Shown here one piece after another: positions 1-10,917 of a stretch of 64,000 nt of DNA. Numbering within the stretch: the stretch's first letter is position 1; each line of letters begins with the position of its first letter. Location of the stretch: contig NC_084940.1 in the NCBI RefSeq assembly GCF_958298935.1, forward strand, positions 16,363,146 to 16,427,145, written 5' to 3'. The notes under the pieces are model-generated. The model was not told where the DNA came from. It made no database searches and saw only the letters and a program-made list of their open reading frames with translations. Origin of the DNA: Phragmites australis (Eukaryota; Streptophyta; Magnoliopsida; Poales; Poaceae). A program made the translations under genes and the position numbers.

Positions 1-223
1 TATACTCGGGAGTCAACATGTCCTGCTAGGGACCACTATTGATTTCGGTTTGGAAAGGGCTTCTAAGTTGTAGCCATTTGTACATGAACCTAACGGGTCA
101 CACACTTAATGGGTTAGAACAAAACATGCGAATTGGATTCGTATATGGGTTTTGATTGGATTGTGATCCATGAGAAGTTAGTGTCCTAAAGGGCTTCCAA
201 TGTGGGAGCTCATTGGCGAGCTC

Positions 224-230
224 TATATAA
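224..230 (+). promoter_or_regulatory. TATA box of the LTR remnant
   Basis: TATATAA within CTCTATATAAGGAG. It is followed about 40 bp later by an AAACCCTAGC-type leader, as in LTR promoters. This is a pattern match only. Confidence 0.4.
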
Positions 231-482
231 GGAGATGCGTGGGTAGGGCGTGCTGAGGTTGAGCCACTCCAAAACCCTAGCTGTAGCTTTCCTCACGATC
301 TCCCAAAACTCTAGCCGCATGTGCGGTGCTAGCACATCGGCACTCGGTGTTTCTTCCCAATACGGGAGGATATCGGAGAGGTGCTACTGCTATTGCGGCG
401 CTGATCTTCTCGGCGAGTTGAACATGACGTGTTCAGGACTAGTCGAGGACGTGATAGACCTAATCGTGAGCTAGTCGAGGAA

Positions 483-713
483 TTGGTCGAGAAGCACGAC
501 CACCTGCTTAGAGTTGGTCGAGGAGCACAACCTCCTGCTCGGAGTTGGTCGAAGAGCACAACCACCTGCGAGGAATTGGTCGAGGAGCATGACAACCTGC
601 TTGAAGTTGGTCGAGGAGCACGACCAGTTGCATGGAGTTGGTCGAAGAGCACGACTACCTGCTCGAAGTTGGTCGAGGAGCAGGACCACCTGCTCGGAGC
701 TGGTCGAGGAACT
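483..713 (+). repeat. 31-bp minisatellite, about 7.5 units
   Basis: The core TTGGTCGA starts at 483, 514, 545, 576, 607, 638, 669 and, as CTGGTCGA, at 700: an exact 31-bp period. Units differ by point changes and the last is partial. Because 31 is not a multiple of 3, each reading frame passes through all three phases and recovers after 93 bp. The plus frame at 429-740 therefore shows a 31-residue protein period (ELVEEHDxLL...RSWSKSTTTC). Confidence 0.92.
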
Positions 714-916
714 GATCAAGAAGCTGCTCGAGCAGTTTGACGCGCACAAAGTTGGATTGGTCTACTCCAACTCTTCTTCCGCTGCACTGCACGTCGAGTG
801 GTAACGATCTATGATCTCCTACTAGCATAATTTCCTGGGTGAATATGGTAGAAATTTTTTTGTTTTAGACTAGCGTAGCCTGCCCGGTCCCCAATAGTCT
901 CACACAAAGGGAGGCA

Positions 917-2751
917 TGTTGCATGTGGTTATAGACATGTTGCATGTCCTGGTTGATGTAACATGGTAATAGTGTATTGGCTGTAATACCCTTATAATAT
1001 TATAAGAATATTCCAAAGAACAAGGGTATTAATGTAATGAAGATTAGGATGGTTGAGGTATTGATATAAATACCCTCACCCACCTTATGTGATAGAGATG
1101 AACAGTCAATACATCATTTATTTCTAGTCTGCTGTCACTACTACAGAAAAGTCTGTTATAGATGGTTTTAAACTCTGTTTACAGATGGGTTTTCGAGACG
1201 TATATAAAAAAGTGTCTTTGGTATCTTGATGCCACAGACGAATAAAAATCCTTTTATAACTGGAGAGGTCATAGACGGTTTTCATTAGAAACCATCTGTG
1301 ATTAGGCCCAGTCACAGACGGTTTTCAATGAAAACCATTTGTAATCTGTGTAAAAGGGAAAAAAATAAATACCATTTGTAGCTAGTTTTATTCATTTTCC
1401 TTTCATGCCACTTTAATCTAATGAATCAAACATTAGAACAAACAAATCAAATAAGCATCACTCAGCATACAATCTCATATAGTGTTTTGGAAGCTTACAA
1501 TCTAGTTGTGCCCACTTCCCGCTCTTGTGCCATGGCTTGGCCTCGCCGAGCATGGTGATGACATAACGCATGGACGCCTTGTCCCACGACACTCACACGG
1601 TGCAGAACACGATGATGTGCAACACGAGCAGCATCTCCTCATGGATGTGCGTGCATTGGAGGTGCCCTCAGTAGCTCTAAGCACCGGATATGGACCTTGC
1701 CACTATCAACAATGCTTCTCTTGAGCTTTTCGTCTTTGTTCCTAGAAGGCATTACGCTGAACATGTGGTGGGCGCCAATGCTGCAAGAGAAGGAAGTGAG
1801 AAGCCAAAGAATACCATGGAAACGGAGGAAGACGAGCGACCTACTGCGGTGGCAGAAGAAGCACTTGTTGTCTCACCTGCCATGGAAGTCGCACTCCATC
1901 TCGATCCAGTTGGACTCCAGCTCGCTGTACCTCACGACATTGGAGCCACTTGCGCTTATGGCAGAGGAGCATCGTGAGCTCTAGCCCGTGCATGAACCAC
2001 TATTAGCTTTGGGCTCGTGGTGTGCAAAGCACGACATCCCGTTGCTGGTGGACGTTGAGTACGCGATGGTCCAGCCACCTTCCTCCTCGATCGCATCCGC
2101 CACGGCTCTGCCTCCATCATGCTTGTAACCCTCATCCCCTCCTTTTGTCCATCAGCTGGGAATGAGAAAGGAGATGAAACGATAGAGGAGAGGAGAAAGG
2201 AAGGGCCACTAACCGAACCAGCACTCAAGTGGAGAAAATATAGATCCATGCACTTGTACTTGATTGGTGGAGAGGTAGGCGTATGGATTGATGACATGGC
2301 ATATTCATATCATAGATGGTTTTCAATGCAAAACCTTCTCTAACTTCAACGGATATCACAAATACTTATTCCTAAAAAACCATATATGGCATGTCACAGA
2401 TGAACTTTAATATAAAACCATCAGTAAGCTTTCAGACCGGTGGACATTAAACCTGTCTCTAACATTGCCACATATGGTTTTACCTAGTAAATCGTCTATA
2501 GCTTTCAGATGGATTTCAATAAAAATCGTATGTTGTCTCGCCATAGACGGGTTAAAAGAAAAATCATGTGGGGTATGTAGCAATCGGACATGACACGATT
2601 CTACCACAGACACTTCTTGTTAAAAATCATCTATGACGTCTCTTTTAGTGATGGTTCCCAGAAAACCATCTGTGATCCATCGTCTGTAATGGGTATTTCT
2701 ATAGTAGTGTATGTGAGCATTATTCATAGTGTTGTGACCAAGATCCTAATA
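917..2751 (+). repeat. 5' LTR of gypsy A, split by a CACTA element
   Basis: Residues 917-1135 and 2713-2751 align with the 3' LTR at 10285-10539, for example TAGACATG, GTAATAGTGTATTGG and TTGTGACCAAGATCC. A TATA-like GATATAAATA lies near 1062. The gap in the alignment is exactly the CACTA insertion. Confidence 0.85.
1136..2709. mobile_element. Non-autonomous CACTA (En/Spm) transposon
   Basis: It starts CACTACTACAGAAAAG and ends CTATAGTAGTG; the reverse complement of the end, CACTACTATAGAAATAC, matches the start. Flanking triplets are TGT (1133-1135) and TAT (2710-2712), a slightly mutated 3-bp target duplication. Comparison with the uninterrupted 3' LTR of gypsy A confirms the insertion point. 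Subterminal regions carry many copies of (C)AGACGGTTTTCA...AAAACCATCTGTGA in both orientations, as expected for transposase-binding repeats. No transposase is encoded. The centre (about 1500-2300) is GC-richer, has short open frames on both strands and may be captured host sequence that I cannot identify. Confidence 0.85.
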
Positions 2752-3289
2752 TTTGGCACCATCCGTGTGGATCGAACCCACAACCACGTTATGATCCATC
2801 ATGCCACTGAAGACTAGGAAGAGGAAAGTGCATGAGGTGGAAGATGTTGAAGGTAGTTCGGTCACCCCTTCGCAGCGAGGAGAGACGACAAAGGCCGAAG
2901 GGGACAGAGCTTCAATCGAGGTCCCCCGAGTCGAAGCACCTGGAGAAGGCAGAGTTGTAGCAAGTGACGCGACAGAATAGGATGTTCAAGAGATTCGTGG
3001 GGTCAGGGTCCATGAAGGGAACAACGCTCAATACAAGCGACAGGTGGAAGAAGCAAACAAGCATATACAAGAGCTACGCAAAGAAGCAAACAAGCATATA
3101 CAAGAAGCAAACAAGGTCCCTTCGTCATTCCATATCCTCCCAACAAGTACCTTCGGGGGGACAGTGAAAGCAGGGACTTGGAGGTGGCTTGTCGGTAAGA
3201 GTTAGAAGATCCTATCTGTCTACGGGCAATAAAAAAAATTCTCTTCTATCTCCGGATCTACAAATATGGTTGTGGCCTTCAAGATTCAA

Positions 3290-4406
3290 GATGTTGTGAC
3301 TGCATTTGTACAATGGCGAAATGGACCTAATGGAGTTTGTGATGAGTTTTGAAGTTGGGGTGGAATTTGCCGGGGGAATGATTCGACCATGGATAAGGTC
3401 ATCATCCTCGCCATCAAGGGAATCGCTCTCTCATGGTATACTTCCCTCCCTCCGAAGAAAATATACTCCTAGGAACAGCTCTAGGAAGCATTGTTCTCAC
3501 ACTTCCAGGGAAACTACGCAACTCTGGTCACTGTTGGGGATCTATTTGCAATAAAGTAGAAGGAGGGTGAAAGCCTAAAGGAATTCACATGTCGTTTCGT
3601 GCAAGTGAAGTGCCAAGCGAAGGGTCTCAGTGACAATACGGTGATAGACATGGCACGACATGGGTTTGGGCCAGGGCACTGGCATCGTATCTGGCACAGA
3701 AGCTGGTCAAAGATGTTGATGAGATATTGACCAAAATGGAAGAGTATTCGAGAGCCGAAGAGGACAACCTTCGGAGGCATGCCAACAAGCCGCCTTCGGA
3801 GGTCCAAAGCTACAAGACAATCGAGGAAACCAAACCTCGTGGGAAATAAAGGGATGAACACTCAAAGGGGACCCACCGATCCTCGAATAAACACAAATTT
3901 CACAATCACTTCCATCAACTGAGGGGCCATAAGCGAAGCATGTTCAACATTGAAGAGGACCAAGACAGAAGCAGACAGAGAGATGAGAACTCGGTGAGGG
4001 GCCATGGGTGTGGCACCGGGCGCCCTAGGCCACTTTATTGCATGATGCACGGTGAGGATGCTGGCCATATCACTAAGTCACGTGCCCATGTAGTGGCCCT
4101 GAGGGAAGGAATGAGCATGCAATCTTTGGGGCCTCCTGGTTCTGGACCTCCTTACGATCCCAAAGCAATACACCATATGGAGGCAAGAAGCAGTCCAGCC
4201 TTCTTGTCCCCTCCGATGTATTCTCACCCAGTTTACTACCCTACGGCCTGAACCAGAGCACCCCTTCCACACCATTCCTAGACACCCGAGTTGCACCACC
4301 ACCGCCCAAAATAGAAATCAAGGCTCCCTTGGAAGAGGCAGGGTCAGTCCAGAACATGAAAGGAGCCCGAAATGTAATATTGGCTATCTTTGGAGGATCC
4401 AGCTAT
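3290..4406 (+). pseudogene. Degenerate gag of gypsy A
   Basis: Across several frames the stretch translates to a gypsy gag domain. It includes a WRNGP-like segment, an AIKGIALSWYTSLPP block (about 3410-3455), GNYATLVTVGDL, KEFTCRFVQVKC, then a KMEEYSRAEEDNLRRH stretch. From about 3940 there is a basic C-terminal part with PLYCMMHGEDAGHITKS, matching the zinc-knuckle-like YCxxHG...HxTxxC of grass Tat-type gags with the last cysteine changed. Stops and frameshifts rule out function. The sequence then runs into the protease-leading segment, where the solo LTR interrupts it. Confidence 0.75.
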
Positions 4407-4411
4407 GACTT

Positions 4412-7193
4412 TGTGAGGAACCGTCCAAACAGTATTCTAATTAATCATTGAGTCGATCATTTACATAATTACTACCGCAATGATTAATCAGAATACCAAT
4501 TCGGTAGTCCCGGCATGTGTTTTATGCTCAAGATCAGAACACATGCCTTTCCCACATATGTCATCACAACCAAGCTTAATAAAGAGCGAGTAATGCAATT
4601 ATATTACAAGTCTTTAGAGGATTGTCATTTACAGCAATTTACAGCACTCGAACACTAGGAGGATAAAAGAACAGTCTCACCTCCTAGCCACCTAGAGATA
4701 CTATGCAGTGGAAAACAAAATCTATGAATAACAAAAGATGGGTGAAGCCATTTGCCCTGAGGCACCACCCCAAAACCTCATCACTCGAGTAGTTTGCACT
4801 ACACTTACCTATCACCTACATCGGCGGGTATGAAGTAACCAAACGCTAGCTCCTCGTCACCTGTAGCACCTGTAAAAACAGCATGAGTATGAAGATACTC
4901 GCAAGACTTAATCCATAATGGGTATATATAATAGCCCGACTACAAGGATTGTGCATTTTGATGAGTTAGCAAGGAATCGGCCACAAGGTTAAGTAGATTC
5001 ATATGCAAAAGTAAGTTTTGACACAAAGGTGTGAGCATCTATACTTAATCACATATACTCTTCTATCCTGAAATCAACATCATGAACATATCTGGAACAA
5101 AACCACCCTATCTCAACAATAGACATCACCAACCATTTTCCAACATACCATACCATCATCCCACATCGGACTCTACGGCTATTGCAAATGGATATAAGCA
5201 TGCTCATGACCGAGAGTATGACAATTCGAATTGTTTTTACACCCTGCAGGGGGTACATCTTTGCCCACATGTCATGAGGACCATTCGGCTTGCATGACCA
5301 CATAGGTCCACACAATGGGGTACTAGTGACAACCTTTCCCAAGTAAACTCCAACTGATTAGGACATGCGCCTCTAGGTGCATAAGTCATCTAGAACTATT
5401 CCTCGAGCACACTAGATAACCCTTACAAGCCTATTATGCCGACAACACCTGAGACATCAAGCCAAAGGATCACAACTACACGAGCTATTAGGCTCATCCT
5501 TCTCATATTAGATATGTTGTTAGTACGGAAAGTACTAGAGCCAACTGCAACAACAGTTGATGCTTAATCGATGCAAGTGGTCTATGGCATACGGGTTCCT
5601 CTCCTGAACTACCCCTAGCACCGCCAACATCTCGCCTCATTCTTACAACTCATATTTTTCAACATCATCATTATTCTTGTGAACAATAAATAAATCATAA
5701 GCTCACGAACAATGGTTGAACCACTGATTGACTTCTACCGATGACTTATGCATTACTAAGCATGTCAGAGAAAACTTTTAAATTAGACAACAACATTGTT
5801 AACCCAGGTTACGAGAATACAGATCATCAACAATTCAAGGTAGAAGTAATGCAACAATATAGGTTCTACCCATATAACCCGACACTGGAACGCTAACCTG
5901 CATAACTTACATAAGCAATAACTTATCAGTTTAGACTCCATATGATCCAAATTATAAGGTGAAATATGATTATATGCTTTCCTTGCTGCTCCGGTGCCTG
6001 CCTGACACTTCCTGTGCAACACTCACAAAACTCCAGCGGTTCGGTGTCGCCTTTGATCACTTGGATAGTCGACACGTCGCTCTCTAAATAAGTCAAGAAT
6101 GCATTGAATAAGAAAATGATGATGAAAATACATGCTTGAATAAAAATAAAGCATCATGTTTTATAAACATTTGCAAAAGATCGACAAACGACTCGGGTTG
6201 GAAAAGGTTCAAACCTCGCATAGGACATCCTAAGTTCATGAGGCTTGGAGCAGCTAGTGGTCAGATCGGCGGTATGGCCACACTCAGACCATCGGCATAC
6301 AGAGAGTTTTGTGTTCTGACAATCAATTGGACCCCTGGGCGGTCAGAACGTGGGGTCTGGCGATAGCACCTTGGTGAGGTCACCGGCGAAGGCTCCATGA
6401 TGCCTTGGACCACAAAAGGCAGCAAGGCACTCTAGGAGATAGGTGGAGTGTTTCTAGGGTGGTTTGGACAACATTCATTGAGCCAAACCTGGAAAGCTCC
6501 ATGGATGGAATCTAGGCTAGGGTAGTGCTCAATTCTAAATGGAATGGAGACCGATTAGGGTTTGGGAACGATGAGAAAATGGCAGGAGATGTCTCACCAA
6601 ACTTTCTATTAGATGGGATCACTCCGTGGAAGCTCCGATTCGAAGATCGGGCTGTGGGGTGGCGTACGGGCTTGAGGTGAATGAACGCGCGTAGAAACTC
6701 CTTCGGCGAAGAGGAGGAAGGGGATGAGCTTAGGGAAGCCTTCGGGAAGATCAGAGGAGTTCTCTTCGTCGATTTTCGGTCGTCAAACACGTCGAGGTGG
6801 ATCTCTCCTTCTCTCTCTAGGGTTGAGTGAGGAACAAAATGAGAGAGAGAGAGAGAGCGAGAAAAAGTGATCGATGCACTTAAGTGGTTGTATGCTCTGG
6901 CAGTCAGACTGTGGGAGCTTCTGGTCGGACCACGCGAACGGTCTTTTTTTCTTTTTCTTACTTTTCTTATTCTTCTTCTCCTCCAACATGCATAGGGTTT
7001 TTCCTAAATAGCTCTAACCCATTTCCACTCACAAAATTACTTACATTTGGGTGTGGAAAACGTGTAAAGGTTCCAAATGTAAAACCTTCGAAATCCGATT
7101 GAATGCTTTAAAAATAATAAGTATACACGTAAAACATAATGCCATGATGATTATGCATACTTAATTACGTAATTAACGCCTTGGGATGTGTCA
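4412..7193 (-). mobile_element. Solo LTR (2.78 kb) inserted in gypsy A
   Basis: On the minus strand it starts TGACACATCCCAAGG and ends GGACGGTTCCTCACA. It is flanked by a perfect 5-bp target duplication, GACTT (4407-4411 and 7194-7198). It aligns as reverse complement with the LTR at 33628-37156, for example AACCGTCCAAACA, ATTCTAATTAATCA and GCATGTGTT...AGAACACATGCC. There is no internal domain, so it is a product of LTR-LTR recombination. Removing it joins the gag and protease sequence of gypsy A. It contains a (GA)n microsatellite at about 6840-6860; short open frames inside it are not genes. Confidence 0.92.
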
Positions 7194-7198
7194 GACTT

Positions 7199-8820
7199 TA
7201 ACTCTAAAAGGCAACGAAGGGAGTATGTGCAAAGGGTCAATCATGAGGGAACCAGTTTCCTGTTTGCCATGTCTTGATGGTATCACTAGCTGATCACCTA
7301 TTCACAAGAAGACATGTGAATCCTCGATTACCTGCACACTGATGCCTTTGTCATTTCCGTGAACGTGTGTAGGTCTGAGGTGCATCGAGTGTTGAGAGGT
7401 GGAGGGAGTTCAGCAGATCTTTTGTTCGCAGAAGCCTTTGATCAAGTGGGAATTTCTAGGAGCCGCTTACAACCCACAAGGACCCTGCTGCAAGGCTTCG
7501 GAAGAAGGCCTATTGAAGCTCTCAGACGGATTTCACTCCCAGTAACCTTCGGTGAAGGAGGGAGAGTGTAGACAAAAAGCGTTTTGTTTGATGTAGAAGA
7601 TGTTCCTTACAAGTACAATTCCATCTTCGGGAGATGGACACTATCTAGCTTCAACACAGTCATCCATCATGACTACCTGTGTATGAACATGCCAGGCCCA
7701 GAGGGGTCATTTATGTCTAGGGGAATCAAGTCATGGCCCAAAGGGTGGAGCATCAAGCCCCGAGCCAGTGAAGAGTACACCTGTTGTTTGAGGAGGATAA
7801 GAAAGAGCAAGTGACCCCATCATCGAAGGCTAAGATGGAGGGCAACATCAAGTGAATTCCACCGTGTCTCGAGAACAAAGACATATGTGTGCACATAGGT
7901 GCCAAATTACTACCCGAGCAGGAGGCAAAACTATTGTCTACCCTCTGGGACAACGAAGATATCTTCACCTGGTCACCGCAAGACTTGTCAGGCATGCCTT
8001 GGGAGCTGATAGAACATCATCTAAATGTGGCTCCGAGAGCAAAGTCTAGGAAGCAGAAGCTCTGAAAGAAGTCCGCCGATCATCAGGAAGTTGCTCGGGA
8101 TGAAGTTAAAAAATAATTAATAGCAGGAGTGAAACGCAAAGTCATACACCTTGAATGATTGGAAAACCTAGTGCTAGTGAAAAAAAAGCAATGACAAGTG
8201 ACGCATATGCGTGGACTTCACCGATCTAAACAAAAGCATGGTAGTAGATGCAACCTTAGGATCAGAGTAGATGAGTTTGTGAGACACATACTCCGACTAC
8301 CACAAATCTGGATCACCAAAGAAAGATGAAGCAAAAACAAGTTTCATTACGCCCTCCGAGACGTATTGTTACATCCAGATGTCGTTTAGCCTTCGCAAGG
8401 GGCCACTTTTGCATGGTTGATCAGCATGGTCCTTCACATGCAGCTAGACCACAACGTAGCGACATATGTCGATGACATCGTAGTTCAAAGATGATGCAAT
8501 GGGAACCATAGGGCTGACTTGGAAGAAACCTTTGCTAACCTTTGGAGGATGGGCTTACGACTGAACCCCAAGAAATGTGTTTTTGAAGTCCGTTCGGGTC
8601 AACTATTGGGATGTATGGTATCTTGAAGAGGTATCGAATCCAATCCAGAGAAAATATGAGCCATTGTGGACATGACACCACCCAAGTCAATTAAGGAAAC
8701 ACAACACTTGGTCGGAAAAGTGACTTCACTAAATCATTTCATCGCTCAATCTGTAGAGAAGAGTTTGCCTTTCCTTCGTGTCCTCCGGGACAAGATGAGT
8801 CACAAAACCAAGACTAGATG
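7199..8820 (+). pseudogene. Degenerate protease-reverse transcriptase of gypsy A
   Basis: Right of the solo LTR the plus strand shows, across frames, the pre-protease block SKRQRREYVQRVNHE and then the aspartic protease region, where VLRGGGSSADLLFAEAF corresponds to the usual I-D-x-GSSADIL (catalytic Asp replaced). It continues with FGRWTLSSFNTVIHHDYLCM and MPGPEG. Reverse transcriptase follows: LWDNEDIFTWSPQDLSGMP, then the catalytic ATYVDDIV at 8462-8485 (YVDD 8465-8476), GLRLNPKKCVFEV and ESNPEKI. Numerous stops exist. RNase H and integrase are absent, so the 3' part was deleted. Confidence 0.75.
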
Positions 8821-10284
8821 ACAACTAAGACATTTACAAAAGCAAAGCAAGGCTCCGGACTACAACTTATCCTATGACCTAATAAAACATGACGGACCCA
8901 GCACTGAAGGTTCTGATATTCCTTCGCAGGCACCACCGTCATCTCATTGGGAATGAAGGACACACTGCCAAACAAGGCCACGTGCTCGACCCCATTCACT
9001 ATTAGCTACTTTGTCTAGCAGTGAGCATAGTGGAGATGAGTGAAGATATCAGAGCTTGGGGCCTGCCCTTGGGACCTCCAGGCCCATGCGAAGGTGGACA
9101 TGCAGATGATGGCGTTCGTCGTGAGTTGCTGGATATCCAACTCGTACCGCTCCAACACGCCAGCCACAACCTATGACCATGGATATTGAAGGTCGACTGG
9201 GAAGAACTTGACGAACAACACTACTTCATTGTCATGAGGATGTGGCCTCGTCTCATCCGGAGAAGGCACACGAGTGTCACTGGCTTCGCGAAACTACCAT
9301 TCTCCACCATCTGTTCAAGATGCTCCTCGGTGAAGCTACTAGTCTCGAAGTTCGGTGTCGAAGGATGCTTGTCACTCGCATACTGAATCATGGACTGTGT
9401 CATCGTGTCCAAGGGAGAGGAGAAAAAACTTGAAGATAACGAAGGTTGGCTACGCAAAGGCTGAAGGATCGTTGAGAGCTCAACAAAGCCTAGGGATTGG
9501 GCACGGAGATGACTGGAGAGAGCGCAAGTGAGTGAAGTACCATCAGGGGGTAGCTCTTATTTATACTACCCCTCACCCGTGCAGGAGTTAAAACCAAGGT
9601 GCACTAGCTCACATCGGACGAACAGCAATGCGACACGTGTCAAGAAACCGAAGTGTTACCATTTAACACAGAAACCATTCACAAATAATAATAAATTAAA
9701 AGACGCTTAATCACTCAATTCTTATGTAATTAAAGTCCAAAAATTTTCCTTGTTGCCTCCGTCATTTATCAGAAGTTTAATTCAGAATTAATCATAGTTT
9801 TGATGATATTTTGAGATGAATTCAACAGGCCGAAGGGGTAACCAAGAGAATTGGTGCCACCCCCTTTTTCTAAAGAATCTCGGCTTTGGCCCCCCGAAGT
9901 CATACCTCAATCATGAGGGGCCATAGTTGGGGGTACGGTACCACATTGGTTACCCGACCCTCCCGATTCGCTTCGGCCAACCTTGAAAAATCCCAGGTAA
10001 GGATGAGCAATGCTAATGTAATAGAGAATGGGTTCCGAAAGTTCTTGTAGAGATGGGTCCAAAGGGGAAGACCAACGCCAAGTACAGAAGCCAGAGTTCT
10101 TGGAGGGCACGCCAAAGGCTCTGAAGGGGGCTCGAAGATATGTTAGGTGGAGGATGAAGGCCCAAAGGCTGAAAGCACCCCTTCGGGAGGCATGGGCGAA
10201 GAGCAGAGCAAAAGGCCAATCACAATGAAGTAAAGGACCCGAAGGAGAACCCAGGGGTGATCAACCATCAGCCGAAGGGAGGCC
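8821..10284 (+). other. 3' noncoding region of gypsy A
   Basis: No plus-strand gene. This is where Tat-type grass gypsy elements carry a long untranslated stretch and often an antisense frame (see 9221-9457). The stretch ends in a purine-rich tract, GCCGAAGGGAGG (about 10271-10282), directly before the 3' LTR, the expected polypurine tract. Confidence 0.5.
9221..9457 (-). pseudogene. Antisense ORF remnant in gypsy A
   Basis: A minus-strand frame of 78 codons includes DTMTQSMIQYASDKHPSTPN and FTEEHLEQMVENGSFAKP, amphipathic and acidic in a way that looks coding. Upstream on the minus strand (9490-9560) lies a TATTTATA-like leader region. Several Tat-lineage elements carry an antisense ORF between pol and the 3' LTR, and this position fits. 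Identity is inference; there is no recognisable domain. Confidence 0.35.
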
Positions 10285-10539
10285 TGTTGCATGTGCTAAT
10301 AGACATGTGGCATGTCCTTGTTGATGTAACCTGGTAATAGTGTATTGGTTGTAATACCCTTGGAATATTCTAAGAACATTCCAAAGAATAGGGGCATTAA
10401 TGTAATGATGATTAGGGTGGTTGAGGTATGGCAAATACCCTCACCCACCGGATGTGATAGAGATGAATAGTTAATACACCATTTATTCCTAGTCTATTAT
10501 GTGGGCACTGTTCACTGTGTTGTGACCAAGATCCCAACA
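10285..10539 (+). repeat. 3' LTR of gypsy A
   Basis: TGTTGCATGTGC...AGATCCCAACA, 255 bp, aligned with the 5' LTR over its whole length. The purine tract ends at 10282. The LINE fragment starts immediately after it. Confidence 0.85.
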
Positions 10540-10917
10540 ATATCCAATAGCAAAAGTGGTCTGAACTAACGAGACCGAACCGCAGCAGGGGGATTGGTTT
10601 TCAAGATATCAAACTGTTCAACATGGTTATGCTCAGTAAACAGGGTTGGAGGCTCATGAACAAACGTGGCTCACTATGTGGCTGAGTTCTCAAAGGAAAA
10701 TACTTTCCCCACGGTGATTTCGTGACAGCAACAAAAAGAAACATTCATCACATACTTGGAGGGGCATTCTTACAGGCCGCAAAGCTTTGAACCTTGGTCT
10801 GATTAAGAGGATCAGGAATGGAGCCCAAGCAGATGTCTAGTCTGATCGGTGGAACCCATGAGGCATTAGTAACAAGCTGGTTTGTAGTCTAGAAGGAGCC
10901 ACAACTGGTAGAGTTAG
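10540..10917 (+). pseudogene. LINE fragment, left half (C-terminal RT region)
   Basis: Translating across a few frameshifts gives [37 protein letters not shown] and [18 protein letters not shown], then RIRNGAQADV and SDRWNP. This is the conserved block between reverse transcriptase and the zf-RVT/RNase H part of plant L1-type LINEs. It stops at GGTAGA|GTTAG, where the copia element begins. The frame continues at 37953 beyond that element (GRVS then LINRDSGTWNMD). The 5' part of the LINE is missing. Confidence 0.8.

Larger units (their letters stand above)
1..896 (+). repeat. Copia-like LTR remnant, cut by the window edge
   Basis: The stretch reads like the 3' two thirds of a grass copia-type LTR. 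A TATA box at 224-230 is followed by an AAACCCTAGC-type transcribed leader, a repeat-rich middle, and an end (TAGCGTAGCCTGCC...CCCCAATA) close to the U5 ends of such LTRs. No open reading frame here looks like a gene; the short frames at 429-804 come from a tandem repeat. The left end lies outside the window and no partner LTR is visible, so family and boundaries are inference. Confidence 0.45.
917..10539 (+). mobile_element. Gypsy element A: old, defective, short LTRs
   Basis: Two direct LTRs of about 255 bp (917-2751, interrupted by a CACTA insertion, and 10285-10539) start TGTTGCATGTG and end ...AAGATCCTAATA or ...AAGATCCCAACA. A possible primer-binding site, TTTGGCACCATCCGTGTGG, follows the 5' LTR. 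Between the LTRs are degraded gag, protease and reverse transcriptase in gypsy order, all with frameshifts and stops. RNase H and integrase are missing. The codable parts resemble the Tat-type (RIRE2/Grande-like) gypsy elements of grasses. No matching target duplication was found (AGGCA left, ATATC right), so one end is probably rearranged. Lineage is inferred from motif similarity. Confidence 0.8.

Noticed and set aside
429..804. Three overlapping plus frames of about 100 aa
   Set aside because: They are created by the 31-bp tandem repeat, which keeps all frames open; no start context or flanking coding sequence.
1506..2343. Open frames in the CACTA core as a transposase gene
   Set aside because: No DDE or TNP-like motifs and too short; kept only as possible captured DNA.
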